In this document: in pieces, positions 13,401 through 25,576 of the stretch
Layout of the letters: each line of letters starts with the position of its first letter
Position numbering within the stretch: position 1 is the stretch's first letter
DNA from: Stictocephala bisonia
Lineage: Eukaryota; Arthropoda; Insecta; Hemiptera; Membracidae
Length of the DNA stretch: 64,000 nt
NCBI GenBank assembly: GCA_035578905.1
Contig: JAQJVL010000750.1
Location: forward strand, 248,001-312,000
Direction: 5' to 3'
Made by a program: the position numbers and the translations under genes
The notes under the pieces: model-generated
Told to the model about the DNA's origin: nothing
Database searches by the model: none
Seen by the model: only the letters and a program-made list of their open reading frames with translations

Positions 13401-14425
13401 GTTTTGTTACTATAGAATTCTCTTTCAGAACTTGTCCTCATTTTCTATCAAGATTGTTTGCCAAAGCCACGAGTCGACGAGTAATTAGTAGCCAGTATTT
13501 TGGCGATAATTGACACCACGTTTTTATACATTTGGCAGAATCGAGCTAATAAGATTGTTTGTCATCAATTTCATTTTTAATTCAAAGTTTGTTTTGAAAA
13601 AATCCAGGAGGTGAATTCGTTGTAAAATCAATAGGTCAGTGGGTAGTAATCAGTCCCTTTTTGTCAGGCGATAACGTTGAAGTGATAACAGTGTTCAAGT
13701 GTTTAGTGTTGGTACTGTCAAAGGTTCAAGGTTAGACTGCCACTGATATCACAGTGTCTGACTCATCTGCCAACTATCGACACCACACTCCCTTGCATAC
13801 ATTAGCATTTTACTAATGAAAGGCCCTAATATGAATAATCTATAATGTCTTTTCTTTTGAAAATATTAGAATGTTTGCTAGCTATGATAACTTAAGAGTG
13901 TGCCAACCTCAGTAGCGAAGCACGAAATTACGGTTTGCTGGATTGAAAATCATTCCATAACTATATAAGTTAAATTTAAATTAGGGCATTATAAATAAAG
14001 TTGATATCATGACCTAATCTTTTCATATCCATCCATATTTATGTTTTACAAGTTTTTTTCAACTATATAAAAAAAATCAGTTCTAAAAATCACCATCAAA
14101 CTTTGTAGTTTTGATATTTTTCGAGTTCTTGACTGTATGTATTTTTTGTGATGGTGTTCATTACTGATTTATGTTAATTAGCTACACATCACACCGTTTT
14201 TTATAAAATGTTATATTTCGCCTTTACAATCTGAAGAAGCCATCTTCAAACATTTAACAACATAAACAGTTTTAAATAAAAATATGAATTAATTAGTGGA
14301 TCATATTTTTCTTAAAATACTTAACAGATGATTTGGTAAATGAAAATAGTTGAACATATACTATATAAATATTAATAAAAATTGTTTAGTCCACTAATAT
14401 TAATAATGGACAGCAGCAAGCATAG
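10484..14425. other. no gene seen; AT-rich sequence
   Basis: There is no ORF with a recognisable domain on either strand. At 10717-10747 a PLE-tail-like signature occurs (TTGAAAA, T, GACT stem, AGTC, GAAA), suggesting a solo 3' end of a Penelope-like element. The rest is AT-rich DNA with short A and T runs. A GC-richer island at about 12660-12860 has no coding signal. Confidence 0.5.
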
Positions 14426-14426
14426 T

Positions 14427-16205
14427 AGGGGAGAGTTGCCTTGATTGGAACAGTTTCACTATTTTTGCTTATAACATAAAAACATGATTATAATAGGCTT
14501 ACCATTTGGTTATATCAAACAGCTACTTTGGTTGTAATTGTAATGACATTGTCAAAAATTATATAATAGTACATAATTTTTATGTAAAATTAATTTAAAA
14601 CAAAGTGTCAATCGGTCCATTCAAGGAAACTAGTTGCCTAGAATGGACCTATGGTTGCCTTCATTGGACCAGTGTCAAATTTAATGAAATAGACATGTAT
14701 TATTTTGTAATATTGTATTTTGATGTTATAGGTACATTGGAACTAAATATCTTTACAACAAAAGTAATATATAAAAGTAGAAAACGCCAAATAATTATTC
14801 TAAAGAACACTTTATGAAAATTATGAATTATGAAAATTATTTACAATTTATACAATAAAATATCTTCTTATTTACGTTAACACCAGCACAAACTGTATGG
14901 TACCAATTATGACAATCCATGCATTGTATCATATCCTCCTCCGTCTCCATTTCACATATCTAACATAACCAACCTTGATCTGTTAATGTTTTGTTCTGTG
15001 ACATAAATTTCACTCGTTTGTTTACTTTCCCCTTATGTCTTTAAATAGCGCCTTCTTAGTTTGTTGTCCCTTTTTAGGAAGTTTATTTATTTATTATTTT
15101 TTTTTTGAGGCTTCAAGCTCAGATTTATAAGGGCTGCTTGTAAGAAGTGCAGCTTTTTGGACCCCTGTCTCCCTTGTTCTTTTGCGGGTGGGTAGAAGAT
15201 TTGGTGCTGGTAAAGGGGATATTTTTATAAGAGCCTTTGTGAAGTTGTCTTTAGGTGTATCCGGGCTCTTGGCTGAAGGAGTAACATTCACATTCTCATC
15301 AGCCCTACAGGATGAAGAACTCCCAGAATGTCCTGGTGCAGTAGGTGTCGGTTCATGGGTTACCAAGGCATCAGCAGGTGCAAAATCTGAATCCTTAAAT
15401 ACATGCCTATTCACTGGCCATATTCCATAGTGTTGAAATGCACTCACCGCATTTCCTACTGTAGCAGCCCGACCATATGCCTCTTTCAATAATTGTGGAA
15501 TTTGGGTCTGTTGGATTTTTTCACCTTTATACTGACGAAGAAAAGATTCCTGACCTTGGATAAAATATGTCTGCATTGGTCCAAATATCGCTACATCTAA
15601 TGGTTGTAGGCGATGTGTAGTGTGCCCTGGCAGCTGTAGCAAAATGTACCATGTTCTCGGGCAAATTCAACAGCCTCAAGATTTTTACTGTGGGTGGTGT
15701 GGCCGTCAAGTAAAAGAAGTACTTTTTTTATTTTTACTGACATTTATGTGACTTGCAAAATGGCGTAGCCACTCCAAAAACAATTATGAGTTTATGTAAC
15801 CAGTATCTGAAATTTTTACCAAACTACCAGAAGGGGCTCCAACCTTCAAGTCGTCATTCCACTTTTTGCGCTTGAAAATGATCATCGGAGGCACGTAGAC
15901 TCCTGCAGCGTTAACACACACAACCATTGTTGTGTTTACACCACGTTCACCACTGGTTATTGTGCCAACTTGCCGCTTCCCCTTCAAGCCAACTATCTTC
16001 TGGGGACGCTTCTGAACTGTTGAGAAACCAGATTCATCGACATTAAAAATTGAATCTGGCTCAAACTTTTCCTCATCCATAACCTTTTCAAAAATATCAA
16101 AGAAATAGTTGACGTTTTCCCTATTAAATCCTTTTACACGAGCCATGGATGTATTTTCCGGTTTACGTAAAGATAGAAAGTTATAGAACCATTTTTTGCC
16201 AGCCA
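14427..16205 (-). mobile_element. pogo-type DNA transposon, N-terminal part replaced
   Basis: The minus-strand pogo transposase (15094-16205) is followed downstream by a non-coding tail reaching about 14427, where GGGGAGAGTTGCC sits after TA. Four copies of a GTTGCCTTNATTGGACC-like word lie in the tail (near 14437, 14606 inverted, 14629 and 14653), as expected for subterminal transposase-binding sites. The other end is not found, because the coding part switches into a mariner sequence near 16205. Confidence 0.65.
15094..16205 (-). pseudogene. pogo/Tigger-like transposase, DDE domain and C-terminus
   Basis: Reading right to left: [20 protein letters not shown] is the end of the CENP-B-type DNA-binding part. 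Then come [25 protein letters not shown] (first D), [13 protein letters not shown] and [11 protein letters not shown]. After an in-frame stop near 15784 the frame breaks. LLLLDGHTTH (second D, about 15695-15725) appears in another frame, and LPGHTTHRLQPLDVAIFG (third D, about 15590-15640) in the next. The C-terminal part has AFQHYGIWPVNRHVF and a proline- and lysine-rich end. All three catalytic Asp residues can be found, but a stop and at least two frameshifts kill it. The N-terminal DNA-binding region of pogo is missing and is replaced by mariner sequence in the same frame. Confidence 0.85.
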
Positions 16206-16850
16206 CACGCATACTGAAGTGTGGCGGTGCCCCATCTTGTTGGAAGTGGACTAAACCCTTCTCCGCCTCAATATCATCTAACTGAGGAAAAACATATTCC
16301 TCCAACATGTCACAATAGACATCACCATTGATAGTTCTTTCAACAAAAATGAAAAGACCTATGACTCTATCATGCATAAGACCACACCAAACATTCACTT
16401 TAGGCGTGTCACGTTCATACTGAATAAACTCATGGGACGGCTCTGAACCCCAAATTGTTTTAAAACACTTCCGGTTTCCTTGAAAGAACTTAACCATTGA
16501 CGAATTGTTTTGTCCGTAGGCGGATCAACACCGTAATTACTTCGAAAGTTTCTTTGTACCGTAACAACAGAATTAGTTTCTATAAGCCAAATAACGCACT
16601 GATCCTTTTGTTGCTGCGTCGCCATAGCGCGGCAGTCCAGACGGCACTGAGTCACTCTCTGCTGAGACGTTGTTTCAAAGTCAAAGCTACGCAGAGCTGC
16701 CAACTGTTGAAGAAAACATTCCCTATTGGTATAAGTAAAACTTGATAAGCTAATCGTTTCGAACAAATTATAAACATTTTTTATCTTCTATAGTTATTAA
16801 TATATGAATTTTTAAAACCCCGGAGTTCTTTTGTAGACACCCTGTATAAT
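16206..16850 (-). pseudogene. DUF4817-type mariner transposase fragment, truncated
   Basis: The minus strand starts near an end reading CAGGGTGTCTACAAAAG (about 16830-16848), typical of insect mariner-like termini. It encodes an N-terminal helix-turn-helix resembling DUF4817 (MATQQQKDQCVIWLIE, then [16 protein letters not shown] and KETGSVLK). An internal deletion with a frameshift near 16450 jumps to the DDE domain: [33 protein letters not shown] and [10 protein letters not shown], the last being the second-D block. The sequence then passes without a stop into pogo sequence (AGKKW) at about 16205, so a single 237-codon frame (15784-16497) spans two unrelated transposases. The mariner 3' end is absent. 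Confidence 0.8.
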
Positions 16851-17006
16851 ATAAACAATTTAAATGAAAACATTTTTAGTTCAAAAACAAGGTCAATATG
16901 AATAACAAACAAAAATATATTTTGTTTTATAAAAGCATAATATAAACAATTTAAATGAAAAAATTTTTAGTTCAAAAACAAGGTCAATATGAATAACAAA
17001 CAAAAT
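16851..17006. repeat. two-copy tandem duplication, about 85 bp period
   Basis: TATAAACAATTTAAATGAAA through AATAACAAACAAAA occurs at about 16852-16915 and again at about 16938-17006 with very few differences. It lies just outside the mariner terminus. Confidence 0.85.
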
Positions 17007-17119
17007 TCTCATCCGTACTTTCATTCTCGCTGAGGTGGAACCCGGCGCGGCACGAAGACCAGCTGGCGGCTGGTAGCCCTCACTCCACATTGCCAGGCCG
17101 TCAATGTGTACAATGTATA

Positions 17120-19507
17120 GTTTTGAGTGCCTCTTCTTCAGTTTGTCAATAGTGGCGACATTTGGACAGAAAAATAAGAAATGGATAATTGAAGGAATTT
17201 TGGTTTCGAGAGAAAAACTCAAATGTAATTCCGACATTCACAAAACAAACACAAATCAAAATTTCAAAATTGTTTACCAAAATTACAAAAGAATTTATAG
17301 GAAGGTTATCCAAGCCGCAAAAGTGTGTAATTTTCCAAAGCAATCATTTTATCTAAAAATGTTTCCAAAACTGTGTGGGACATCATAAACAATACGCAAA
17401 TAGAAAACAAATTAAAGTTAAAGTTGGGGAAGACTTGTGGACGATTCTACCGATGTGGCATACGAGTTTTATAGATTCTTCGCGTCTGTTGCTTTTGAGA
17501 TCGGAGCCTGTCATGCAACCTCCACAAGAAACCCCTATGCGTATACGGAGCCCAGTTACATCAATGGTATTGGCTCCGGTAGTTTAGGAAGAGGCCGAGA
17601 AAATTATTCAGCAGCTCCTAGCCAAAAAATCAAACGATTTAAATTTATTGTCTGTGTGGCTCACTAAAAAGTTTGCGAAACAGATCACTACACCATTGAC
17701 GCAATTGATCAATTTATCTTTCGAAAATGGAGATATTCCCTCACTTAAAGTTGCAAAAGTATGTTTAATTTTTAAGAAAAACGATCCTTATTCCATAAAT
17801 ATTTACAGGCCTCTCTCAACTTGGCCAGTTTTATATTCTAAAAACTTTTTAATTAGAATGGTGCAGTTTCCAAACAGACACACTTTTCTCTCTGACGACT
17901 AATTTGGTTTCGGAAAAAACAAATCGACAGTACACGCTGTTGTGAGTGTAGTCGAAAAGGTTGTTGAGGGATTAGAAGATCGAGATTACACACTTGGCGT
18001 ATTTCTCGACTTGTCTAAAGCTTTCGATTGTGTTGACCACTCTAAGCAGCTTGACAAACTTGAATCTTATGGTATAAGAGGAGTGCCGCTCAAGTGGCTT
18101 CACTCTTTTCTGAACAATTGATTTCAAGTTGTCCAAATTTCAGACAAAGTCTCTAAACCAATCGAGCTTAGATACGGAGCCTCAGGGCTCAATACTTAGC
18201 CCGATTCTTTTTCTCATCATGTCTATTGCTAATACATGGGAAACTCATACATTACGCAGATGACACGACCATTTTATTCAGAAATAAATTAACACCGATC
18301 CTTGGACAACAAGCTTTTTTTGATTTAAACAATTTTGTCCAATATTTCAACAGTCACAAATCTTGAAGTAAACCCCTCAAAATGAAACATTTTGTCATTT
18401 TCGTTGCGACCATATGATGACATGGAGAGACCACTCGTTTGGCTGGCAGGTACACGAGAATGATTTGTTAATACCAAATTGTTTATTAGCTTATACCACA
18501 AGATATAGATTAAAGTTGATCTGTTAACCTCCGCAGTCTGAAGCCTTACGCCGCTGAACTACCACGATTACCACGATACCATTATTTTAACATACACTTT
18601 AAGAGCAAAAATATTTTCAAAATTGAGTGATTAACGTAAACATACGTTTTTAACATTGCAAGATAAGCTTTTAATTCTACAAATTTTATACGTACAGTGG
18701 TATTCTATAAATTCCTGGGAACACACCTGGATCGAGGGTTGACCTGGGATTCGCACATGTACCAAATTTGCTCCAAATTGTTCTCAGGCTTATGTTTTGA
18801 GAACGGTAGCAAAATTATGCCCAATTCAAGTTCTAATAACGGCGTATTACGGCCTGATTTACCCCATCTCACCTACGGTGTGGTTCTGTGGGGAGCTTCT
18901 GCAAACAATCAGTTTAGCAGAGCATTTAAATTACAAAAATAAGCGGTTCGTATTGTTGCACAGTTGGAGTTCAGAGAAACCTGCAAAGAAACATTCAAAA
19001 AATTGCAACTGTTAACATTGCCAAGCCTTTACATAAAGGAAACAATCTTATTTTGCATCTCTAAAAGTGTGATGACAAGTGGCCAGGACAAACATACACA
19101 CGATACTAGAGACAGAAACAACTACCGAACCGGGAACTACAGGACGGTAGTCCACGAACGCTTGCCCTCACACGCAGGTGTTCGTTTTGTCAACAAGTTG
19201 CCGTTTCAATTAAGAAGGCTCAAGGCGTTAAAAACGCCTAAGACAGAAGGCCTCTAAAACGATATTTAGCGTCTCATGGATTTTATAGTGTGGACGAGTT
19301 GTTTATGGCATACAACTGGGAGACCGCATAACCAGAAGACTGACAACCAGTGTCGGAAGTGGGGATTTGGTATGAGTGCAACCGTAAATTATGTATATTT
19401 GACAGAGGCTTTGATGTGGAATGGATGTTTTAGATTTTAAGATAGGTATGACGATTGCTTTACATTTTTGTAATGTCATTGAAAAATAAATATTTGATTG
19501 ATTGATT
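17120..19507 (+). pseudogene. non-LTR retrotransposon RT, heavily decayed
   Basis: Fragments in changing frames follow the order of a CR1/Jockey-type ORF2. KKWIIEGILVSREKLK (about 17180) is the linker after the endonuclease. Then come KVCLIFKKNDPYSINIYRPL (about 17755), [26 protein letters not shown] (about 18004), HYADDTT (about 18250, catalytic box kept), FLGTHLDRGLTWDSH (about 18712) and a C-terminal HDTRDRNNYR to FVNKLPFQLRR. The stretch about 18420-18700 does not code and may be an insertion. The 3' end is marked by AATAAATATTTGATTGATTG (about 19488-19507), a short microsatellite tail typical of these elements. There is no endonuclease, and many stops and frameshifts. Confidence 0.85.
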
Positions 19508-20751
19508 GAAGTGTTTTCTTATCGTTTTGTTGCAACTCTCGTTTCTTGACGTAACAACTGGCGTGTGTACACAGGCCTGGCCGGAGGTGAGACGAGATAA
19601 AGGCGAGCTGGCCGGAGCAACCACTCAAAAAGAAGGTGGGCGGTAAACAAGCTATTTCCACACTCGAGTATTTCGGTCTGCGTGTCTTCAGATGGTTGCA
19701 ATGTGACGGGCATTGCATCACGGTCACTGCTCACCTACGATAGGCCGTTAATTACCGTTAATAATATCAACAGACTATGGAGGTATACTGTGATATTTAA
19801 CAATAGCTTCTGATTAAAATTGAAACGATTTTTATTCAATTAAGTAAATTATTAGTTTAGTTTACGTTATGTTTTGTGAAGACGTGTAAAAGGAAGAATT
19901 ACAACTTGTCTCACATTTTTGTTAGAAAGTTGTAGGGCCAGGGCATATCCATTTCTTATTTTATTGTAGGCTTACAAATAAAACTATACTACAAAATAAA
20001 GTATATGTTTTATGAATATTTATTTATAAATAATCATGATGTACTGAGACGCCAATCACTGTCGGGGGTTCCTCCTTGGAAGGGTTGTGTCTGACAAGTT
20101 AGAACGTCGTAACTGGATGTTCGTGTGAATTGTAAAGAAAGTGATTGTGTAGCAAGATGGATATGGAGTGATTAACTAAAAGGCCTTCTGGTGGTGGAGG
20201 ATGATCAAAAAGCGGGAAGACAATGGCCCTCGCCCACATTCCATTTTCATAATCACTCTACTCCATAGCGGTATACACTAAGGCCCTCTTTTTCTCTCGC
20301 TTCCTCTAATGCGCTTCAGAACTGTGTTAGTAGGTCTACAGTTTCATGATTGGGCACACAAATATTTCTTGGATTCGATATCAGCTTCAACACGCCGAGC
20401 TAATGTGACAACCTAACCGTGTGTGATGTTTCTTTTATAATTATTATAATTACTTAATCAATAATATTTGAAAATATATTGAAAATTTACGTTCTTTCAG
20501 TTTCTCACTTTATTTTTATCTTGTCAAATAATTTATGACGATGGAAACAGATTATAAACATCTAGAACTAAACGTTCAATAATTGTGTATAGAATTTCGT
20601 AATATTTTGTTTTATAAAATTTCCTAAACATTTTTTAAAGGATATAATGCACGCCCAATGAGGAAAAATTAAAGTAAATTTATTGTTGGCACTGCTAGTG
20701 GTTAGCAGTGGTCACTATAGGACTGTCAGCTGTGGAGAAGTATAACTTTGT
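19508..20751. other. no gene seen
   Basis: Unique-looking AT-rich sequence; the short minus ORFs at 19476-19734 have no recognisable domain. Confidence 0.5.
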
Positions 20752-21022
20752 AGTGAAACAAGGATTCAAGAGTTTTCAGAGGCTGTCGGCTATGACAATT
20801 AGCACTCCCTAGTGAAACAAGGATTCAAGAGTTTTCAGAGGTTGTCGGCTATGACAAGTAGCAATCCCTAGTGAAACGAGGATTCAAGAGTTTTCAGAGG
20901 TTGTCGGCTATGACAAGTAGCACTCCCTAGTGAAACAAGGATTCAAGAGTTTTCAGAGGTTGTCGGCTATGACAAGTAGCACTCCCTATTGAAACAAGGA
21001 TTCAAGAGTTTTCAGAAGCTGC
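20752..21022. repeat. 59 bp tandem repeat, about 4.5 copies
   Basis: The unit begins AGTGAAACAAGGATTCAAGA. Starts at 20752, 20811, 20870, 20929 and 20988 give an exact 59 bp period with few substitutions. Confidence 0.95.
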
Positions 21023-22480
21023 TGTGACGTTATTAGCCTGAAACACACGTTCTCAGTCAGTCCACGGAACTACTAATTCAATGCTGCGCGATCACGTCTC
21101 TACTGTTTTATTATATATTCAATGATAATGGAAATAATGCCATATCAATATGTATTTAATGAAGAATATAACCATAAAACATTTGAGTAATCATTATATT
21201 GCACAGTGTATGAATGAATGAATTTTATTCCAAATAAATTATATAAGCTACAATTTACAAAGAAAAAACAAGCATGATTGATAAGTTTGACAAACGAGTA
21301 AAAAAAAAAAAAAAAAAAAAAACTGCCTCAAAACTTAAAGCTGGTAAATATTTGGTGTGTCCTAGGTGTGTCACTCCTAGGCACTGTGAACTCTTAAGAG
21401 GAAAAATTGTAAAATTAATTACGTGAAAAAGTTAAGATACGAGAATTGTTGACAGTAAAGCAAGGTGAAGTTGACATTTCTACGTTATTTACAAATTTAG
21501 AAAATTTGATTTGAACTAAGCAATAAACCTAATATAATAAAATACATTACATTGGCGTAGCACTGAAAAAGACGTACATAATTGTTCCAAATTTATACAT
21601 GAAGAATTTTTAATCACCTGTGTATACTCATGTGAATTATTATTGAATATCATCTTACAAAATATAAATGTAATGGTGTATTATATCACGGTATCTAGAA
21701 TAAAAGACGGTAGGGATCACGCATCCGCGCCGTGACATCTACCGTCTGTTGATTAGTTCCGTGGATTATAATAAATAAGAAGAATTGGATTATTAAAGGC
21801 CAGTTATATTAAAGTTATGCTCTAAACTTCTCTCCGTTTGTATAATATATATAATATGCCAAGGTATATTAGTATTTTGCTCAAACCAAGCAGACAGTTC
21901 ACCATTTAAAAAAATTACATTTCATAAATATAGAATCATAAATTTGTAATACATTTAATGTTAATAAATATCCTCGTAACCTTATCTTACAGTCCACACC
22001 AATGTCCGTAGTAAATTATAACAAATGTTGAAAATGGCTTAAATGTCAAAAGTATTTTTCTCATTACATGAGTTTTGATATTTATTTAACTAAATATTTA
22101 CACCATTGTAATTAGATAATTCTACAATAACAAGTTTCTGTATGGACACATGACAAAAATATGAACATGCGTAGGTGGGTGGAACAGAGTCTGGACCAAA
22201 ATGAAGCCAATTTTAAACGAATTGTAAAGGAACTATCAATCCAACCAAATAATGTATAGATTAAAAGATTTAATTTAACTAAATGTCAACAACATTCATG
22301 CTTAAAATTTTTTTCTGAAAATTAACAATTGAAAATGTTACCATATTCTGTATTTTTCATGTTCTTAAAGTATTTACAAGGGGTTTTTCTCGCAGAGTTT
22401 TATGAACATTACCATAAAACTATTACTCAGTTTACATATTGTATGCTCGTCATGAAACAGATTGAAATGGTTTACATTAA
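21023..22480. other. no gene; possible minus-strand retroelement 3' end at its left
   Basis: At 21208-21235 the minus strand reads GGAATAAAATTCATTCATTC, which looks like a polyadenylation signal plus a microsatellite tail of a minus-strand non-LTR element. An A22 run lies at 21301-21322. No coding remnant was recognised upstream of that tail. Confidence 0.35.
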
Positions 22481-22745
22481 CATTACATTGTTATGATTGA
22501 ACTGTGTTGGGAGATGAGGGTTGGACTGAGGTCAGACCACTGATCCGTACCACCAGTGTGGACGTAGCGGGCCTTGGACAAGTCACACCAGCTCTCTTAT
22601 ATACGTTATCCTACTGTTTACACATTACATTGTTATGATTGAACTGTGTTGGGATATGAGGGTTGGACTGAGGTCAGACCGCTGACCCGTGCCACCAGTG
22701 TGGACGCAGCAGCCTTGGATACGTCACATCAGCTCTCTTATCTAT
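22481..22745. repeat. about 140 bp satellite, copies 1-2
   Basis: The unit contains CATTACATTGTTATGATTGA, GGTCAGACC, TGCCACCAGTGTGGACG and a GTCACACCAGCTCTC-like end. Starts at 22481 and 22623 give a 142 bp period. The same unit resumes at 23540. Confidence 0.9.
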
Positions 22746-22749
22746 TCTT

Positions 22750-23530
22750 ATTCTATTTGACTCTGGAACTGGCAGAGAGACACAATTATTCACAGTACTC
22801 ACCACAAAATCTGTAGACCTAAATTTAACTACTGGCAATTTAAAAATACATATATAGGGTGTTTTTGCAAACACATATAGGGAAACTTGGATGTATTGAG
22901 CAAGCTGACTAAGTATTGATGAGATCCTAGATAAAAAAATCAAATGTTCATGAACAAGCAAAAATTATAAAGTGAAAGTTCACCTTTCCCTCCTGAAGCT
23001 GCCTTTAGGCACGCACTGCCTCTAAATTACTAAATTGAAATCTGCATTCCAGAGATACTAGAAACAGCCAAAGAGCAAACAACATTAAAATTACAAATAA
23101 TATTAAATTTCGGTTTAGTTTGTGTGTCAGAGTACCATGTATGTCTCATGTGTCAATATTCATATTTATCCAGTTGCTGATTTGTTAGGCATTTATAATA
23201 ATTATAGTTATGTTTTGTTTATTTAACTTATATTTGCTTATTTATAGGTATATTTTTGTCATTTAATAAACGTAAGATTAAAAAAGTTTCCAAAAAATAA
23301 AACGAATTAAAAAAATAAATAAATTTGTTTACTTAATGTTTGAAAGCTCTTTATAATATTTACTTAAAAATTTCATATTAATAAATCATTTGTACTGAGA
23401 ATTGTACATTCATTCATAAAGCTTTTCTCTCAAATAACACAAGCTAGAGAGATAGTACAAATCTGTTAAAAAAGATTTTATTTGCAAATAATAAATATAT
23501 TTGAATTGAATTTGAATCTACGTGCTCCTA
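22750..23530 (+). mobile_element. probable insertion splitting the 140 bp satellite
   Basis: The satellite stops near 22745 and resumes near 23530. The intervening 780 bp ends in AATAAATATATTTGAATTGA (about 23490-23512), a tail pattern of non-LTR elements. This suggests a 5'-truncated or non-autonomous retroelement. No protein signature was recognised, including in the minus ORF 22674-22961. Confidence 0.4.
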
Positions 23531-23947
23531 CAATTTACACATTACAGTGTTCTGATTGAACTGTGTTGGGTAATGTGGGCTGAGGTCAAATCGCTGACCC
23601 GTGCCACCAGTGTGGGCGCAACGACCTTGGACGTGTCAGGCCAACTCTACCTCTCAACTTGATCCTACAGTTTACACATTACAGTGTTTGATCAAACTGT
23701 GTTGGGATATGTGGGCTGGACTGAGGTCAGACCGCTGATCCGTGCCACCAGTGTGAGCGCAACGACCTTGGACGGGTCAGGCCAACTACCGCTCAACTTG
23801 ATCCTACAGTTTACACATTACAGTGTTTTGATCGAACTGTGTTGGGATATGTGGGCTGGACTGAGGTCAGACCGCTGACCCGTGCCACCAGTGTGGGCGC
23901 AGCGGCCTTGGACGGGTCACGCCAGCTCTACCGCTGAACGTGATCTT
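23531..23947. repeat. about 140 bp satellite, copies 3-5
   Basis: Unit starts at 23540, 23677 and 23816 (periods 137 and 139). These three copies are closer to each other than to the pair at 22481-22745, reading CATTACAGTG rather than CATTACATTG at the start. Confidence 0.9.
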
Positions 23948-24765
23948 ATTGTTTGGACACCACAATACTGCCTCTGTCTTCTCCTTTTTGTTGCCATCTG
24001 GACATGTGATTCGACTTATACCCTGTCGAATTCACTTCGTCTGAAACAGTAGACAATTATATAGGCTGACAGCATTATTTATTTTATTTTTGTAATATCC
24101 AGTTCTGAAATTCACAGTTTTTCTTTTTCAAAACGTCTTGTGGCATATCATCATATTTCCTCATAATAAATAAAATGTATCGAATTGCCCTCAGTGTCTA
24201 TGATTTCTGTGGTTCAATGTTTCATTACATTTCTAAGTGTATTGAACCAACATGTTCATTGTTCAATGCTAAAATTTATGCCATCATATCAGGTGTTAAT
24301 TTTTTTTAATTTGTTCTTACTTTATGTGTAGATATGATAAAAATGAATGTTAGAAGGTTTCCAAATGTTCAAACAGGCAATTTGATAATAGGTTGTCACC
24401 AGTTCCAATACCAGAAAATATAGTTATATGGCTGTTACAACACTGGTATACGGTAGAAAACACAATTTTCATTGTCAAAACACCATGGACTACTTATACC
24501 ATAGTTGATACCCATGTTGACAACATACACTTACATATACAAGATTACAAACACATAAAAATGATAATTAAAAATGAAGAGCGCCAAAATGTTTACAGAA
24601 TACGTGTAAACCAAAAACATTACCTTGATCTGCCTTCCAAAACTGCTCAGCTAAAATTGCATGTCTATTTGTTAACTTAAATAAAAAGTGTTATGTTTGA
24701 AAATATAAAGTGTAACAATATAAATTGATTTGTGACGCATTGAAAAAAAAAAACTTTCTCCATTA
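23948..24765. other. no supported gene
   Basis: A 95-codon ORF at 24393-24680 has no family signature that I recognise, no splice context and no homologue in the window. I do not call it a gene. Confidence 0.4.
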
Positions 24766-24769
24766 TTAA

Positions 24770-25572
24770 CCTTCCGTCGGGCGCATTCGTTCCATAACGT
24801 GAGAGGGCGCACACGGAGGTAACCTTCGGGATAGAAAAATTAATGAAAAAAAATTTGTATTATTGTTATAAATGAATTTTATTGTACTTAAATTGTATAA
24901 TAAGTGGAGTATTACAAATAAATCATGAACTGATAGGAATTATCCCTTTTATACATTAATTAATATAATCATGTGTACAGTATATATTGTCAAAAAAGTT
25001 AATTCTCCAAAATAGTTTTATGTTTATGTAAACAATAATACTTTTAAAATATTAAAATCATAAAAAATATTATTACTAGTCATTACAAATATATAACCTA
25101 ACCTAACCTTAGTTATAAGTTTAGGTATATACACACTATTTGCAGCAAAAAAAAAAAAAAAAAAAAAAACAATATTTAAAGCAAAAAAAACTATATACAG
25201 CAACAAACTAATAAAAAATGATCAAATCCTTTGTACAAAATATATACAACGTCTAATATTTTACTTCACACCATAACATGCACTTTGGAGAAAGTTCCGG
25301 ATTTTACAAACACAGTAGTGCGCACACAGAAGTAGACTCCGGACGGACAGTAACGTGGCAAGGCGCACAAGGAAGCAACCTCCAGGTAGCTGCGCGATAC
25401 TCGACTAAGGCTAAACCAGACTGTGTAAAGGGGTGGCGGTTGTGACAAATAATTCTTGGAAGGGAGCTCATGAAGTACACCAACGTATGGCGCTGCAGAC
25501 CGCAAGTGATAATTTGAATTTAGAAATATTTAGCCACACGGAGGTAAACTCCGTGATGCGCCCGACGGAAGG
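24770..25572. mobile_element. piggyBac-like non-autonomous element (MITE)
   Basis: Perfect inverted ends CCTTCCGTCGGGCGCAT / ATGCGCCCGACGGAAGG are flanked on both sides by TTAA (24766-24769 and 25573-25576), the piggyBac target. The 803 bp interior has no transposase. Subterminal words of the form GCGCACACGGAGGTAACC occur near 24804, 25320, 25362 and 25542, which fits the subterminal repeats bound by piggyBac transposases. The element must have been moved by an enzyme from elsewhere in the genome. Confidence 0.85.
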
Positions 25573-25576
25573 TTAA

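Noticed and set aside
14205..14260. Possible fifth hammerhead-like motif on the minus strand (TTGAAGATGGC to GCGAAATAT)
   Set aside because: Helix II is interrupted by a long unpaired segment and no PLE remnant lies beside it.
24393..24680. 95-codon ORF
   Set aside because: No family signature recognised; length is possible by chance. Kept only as a remark.
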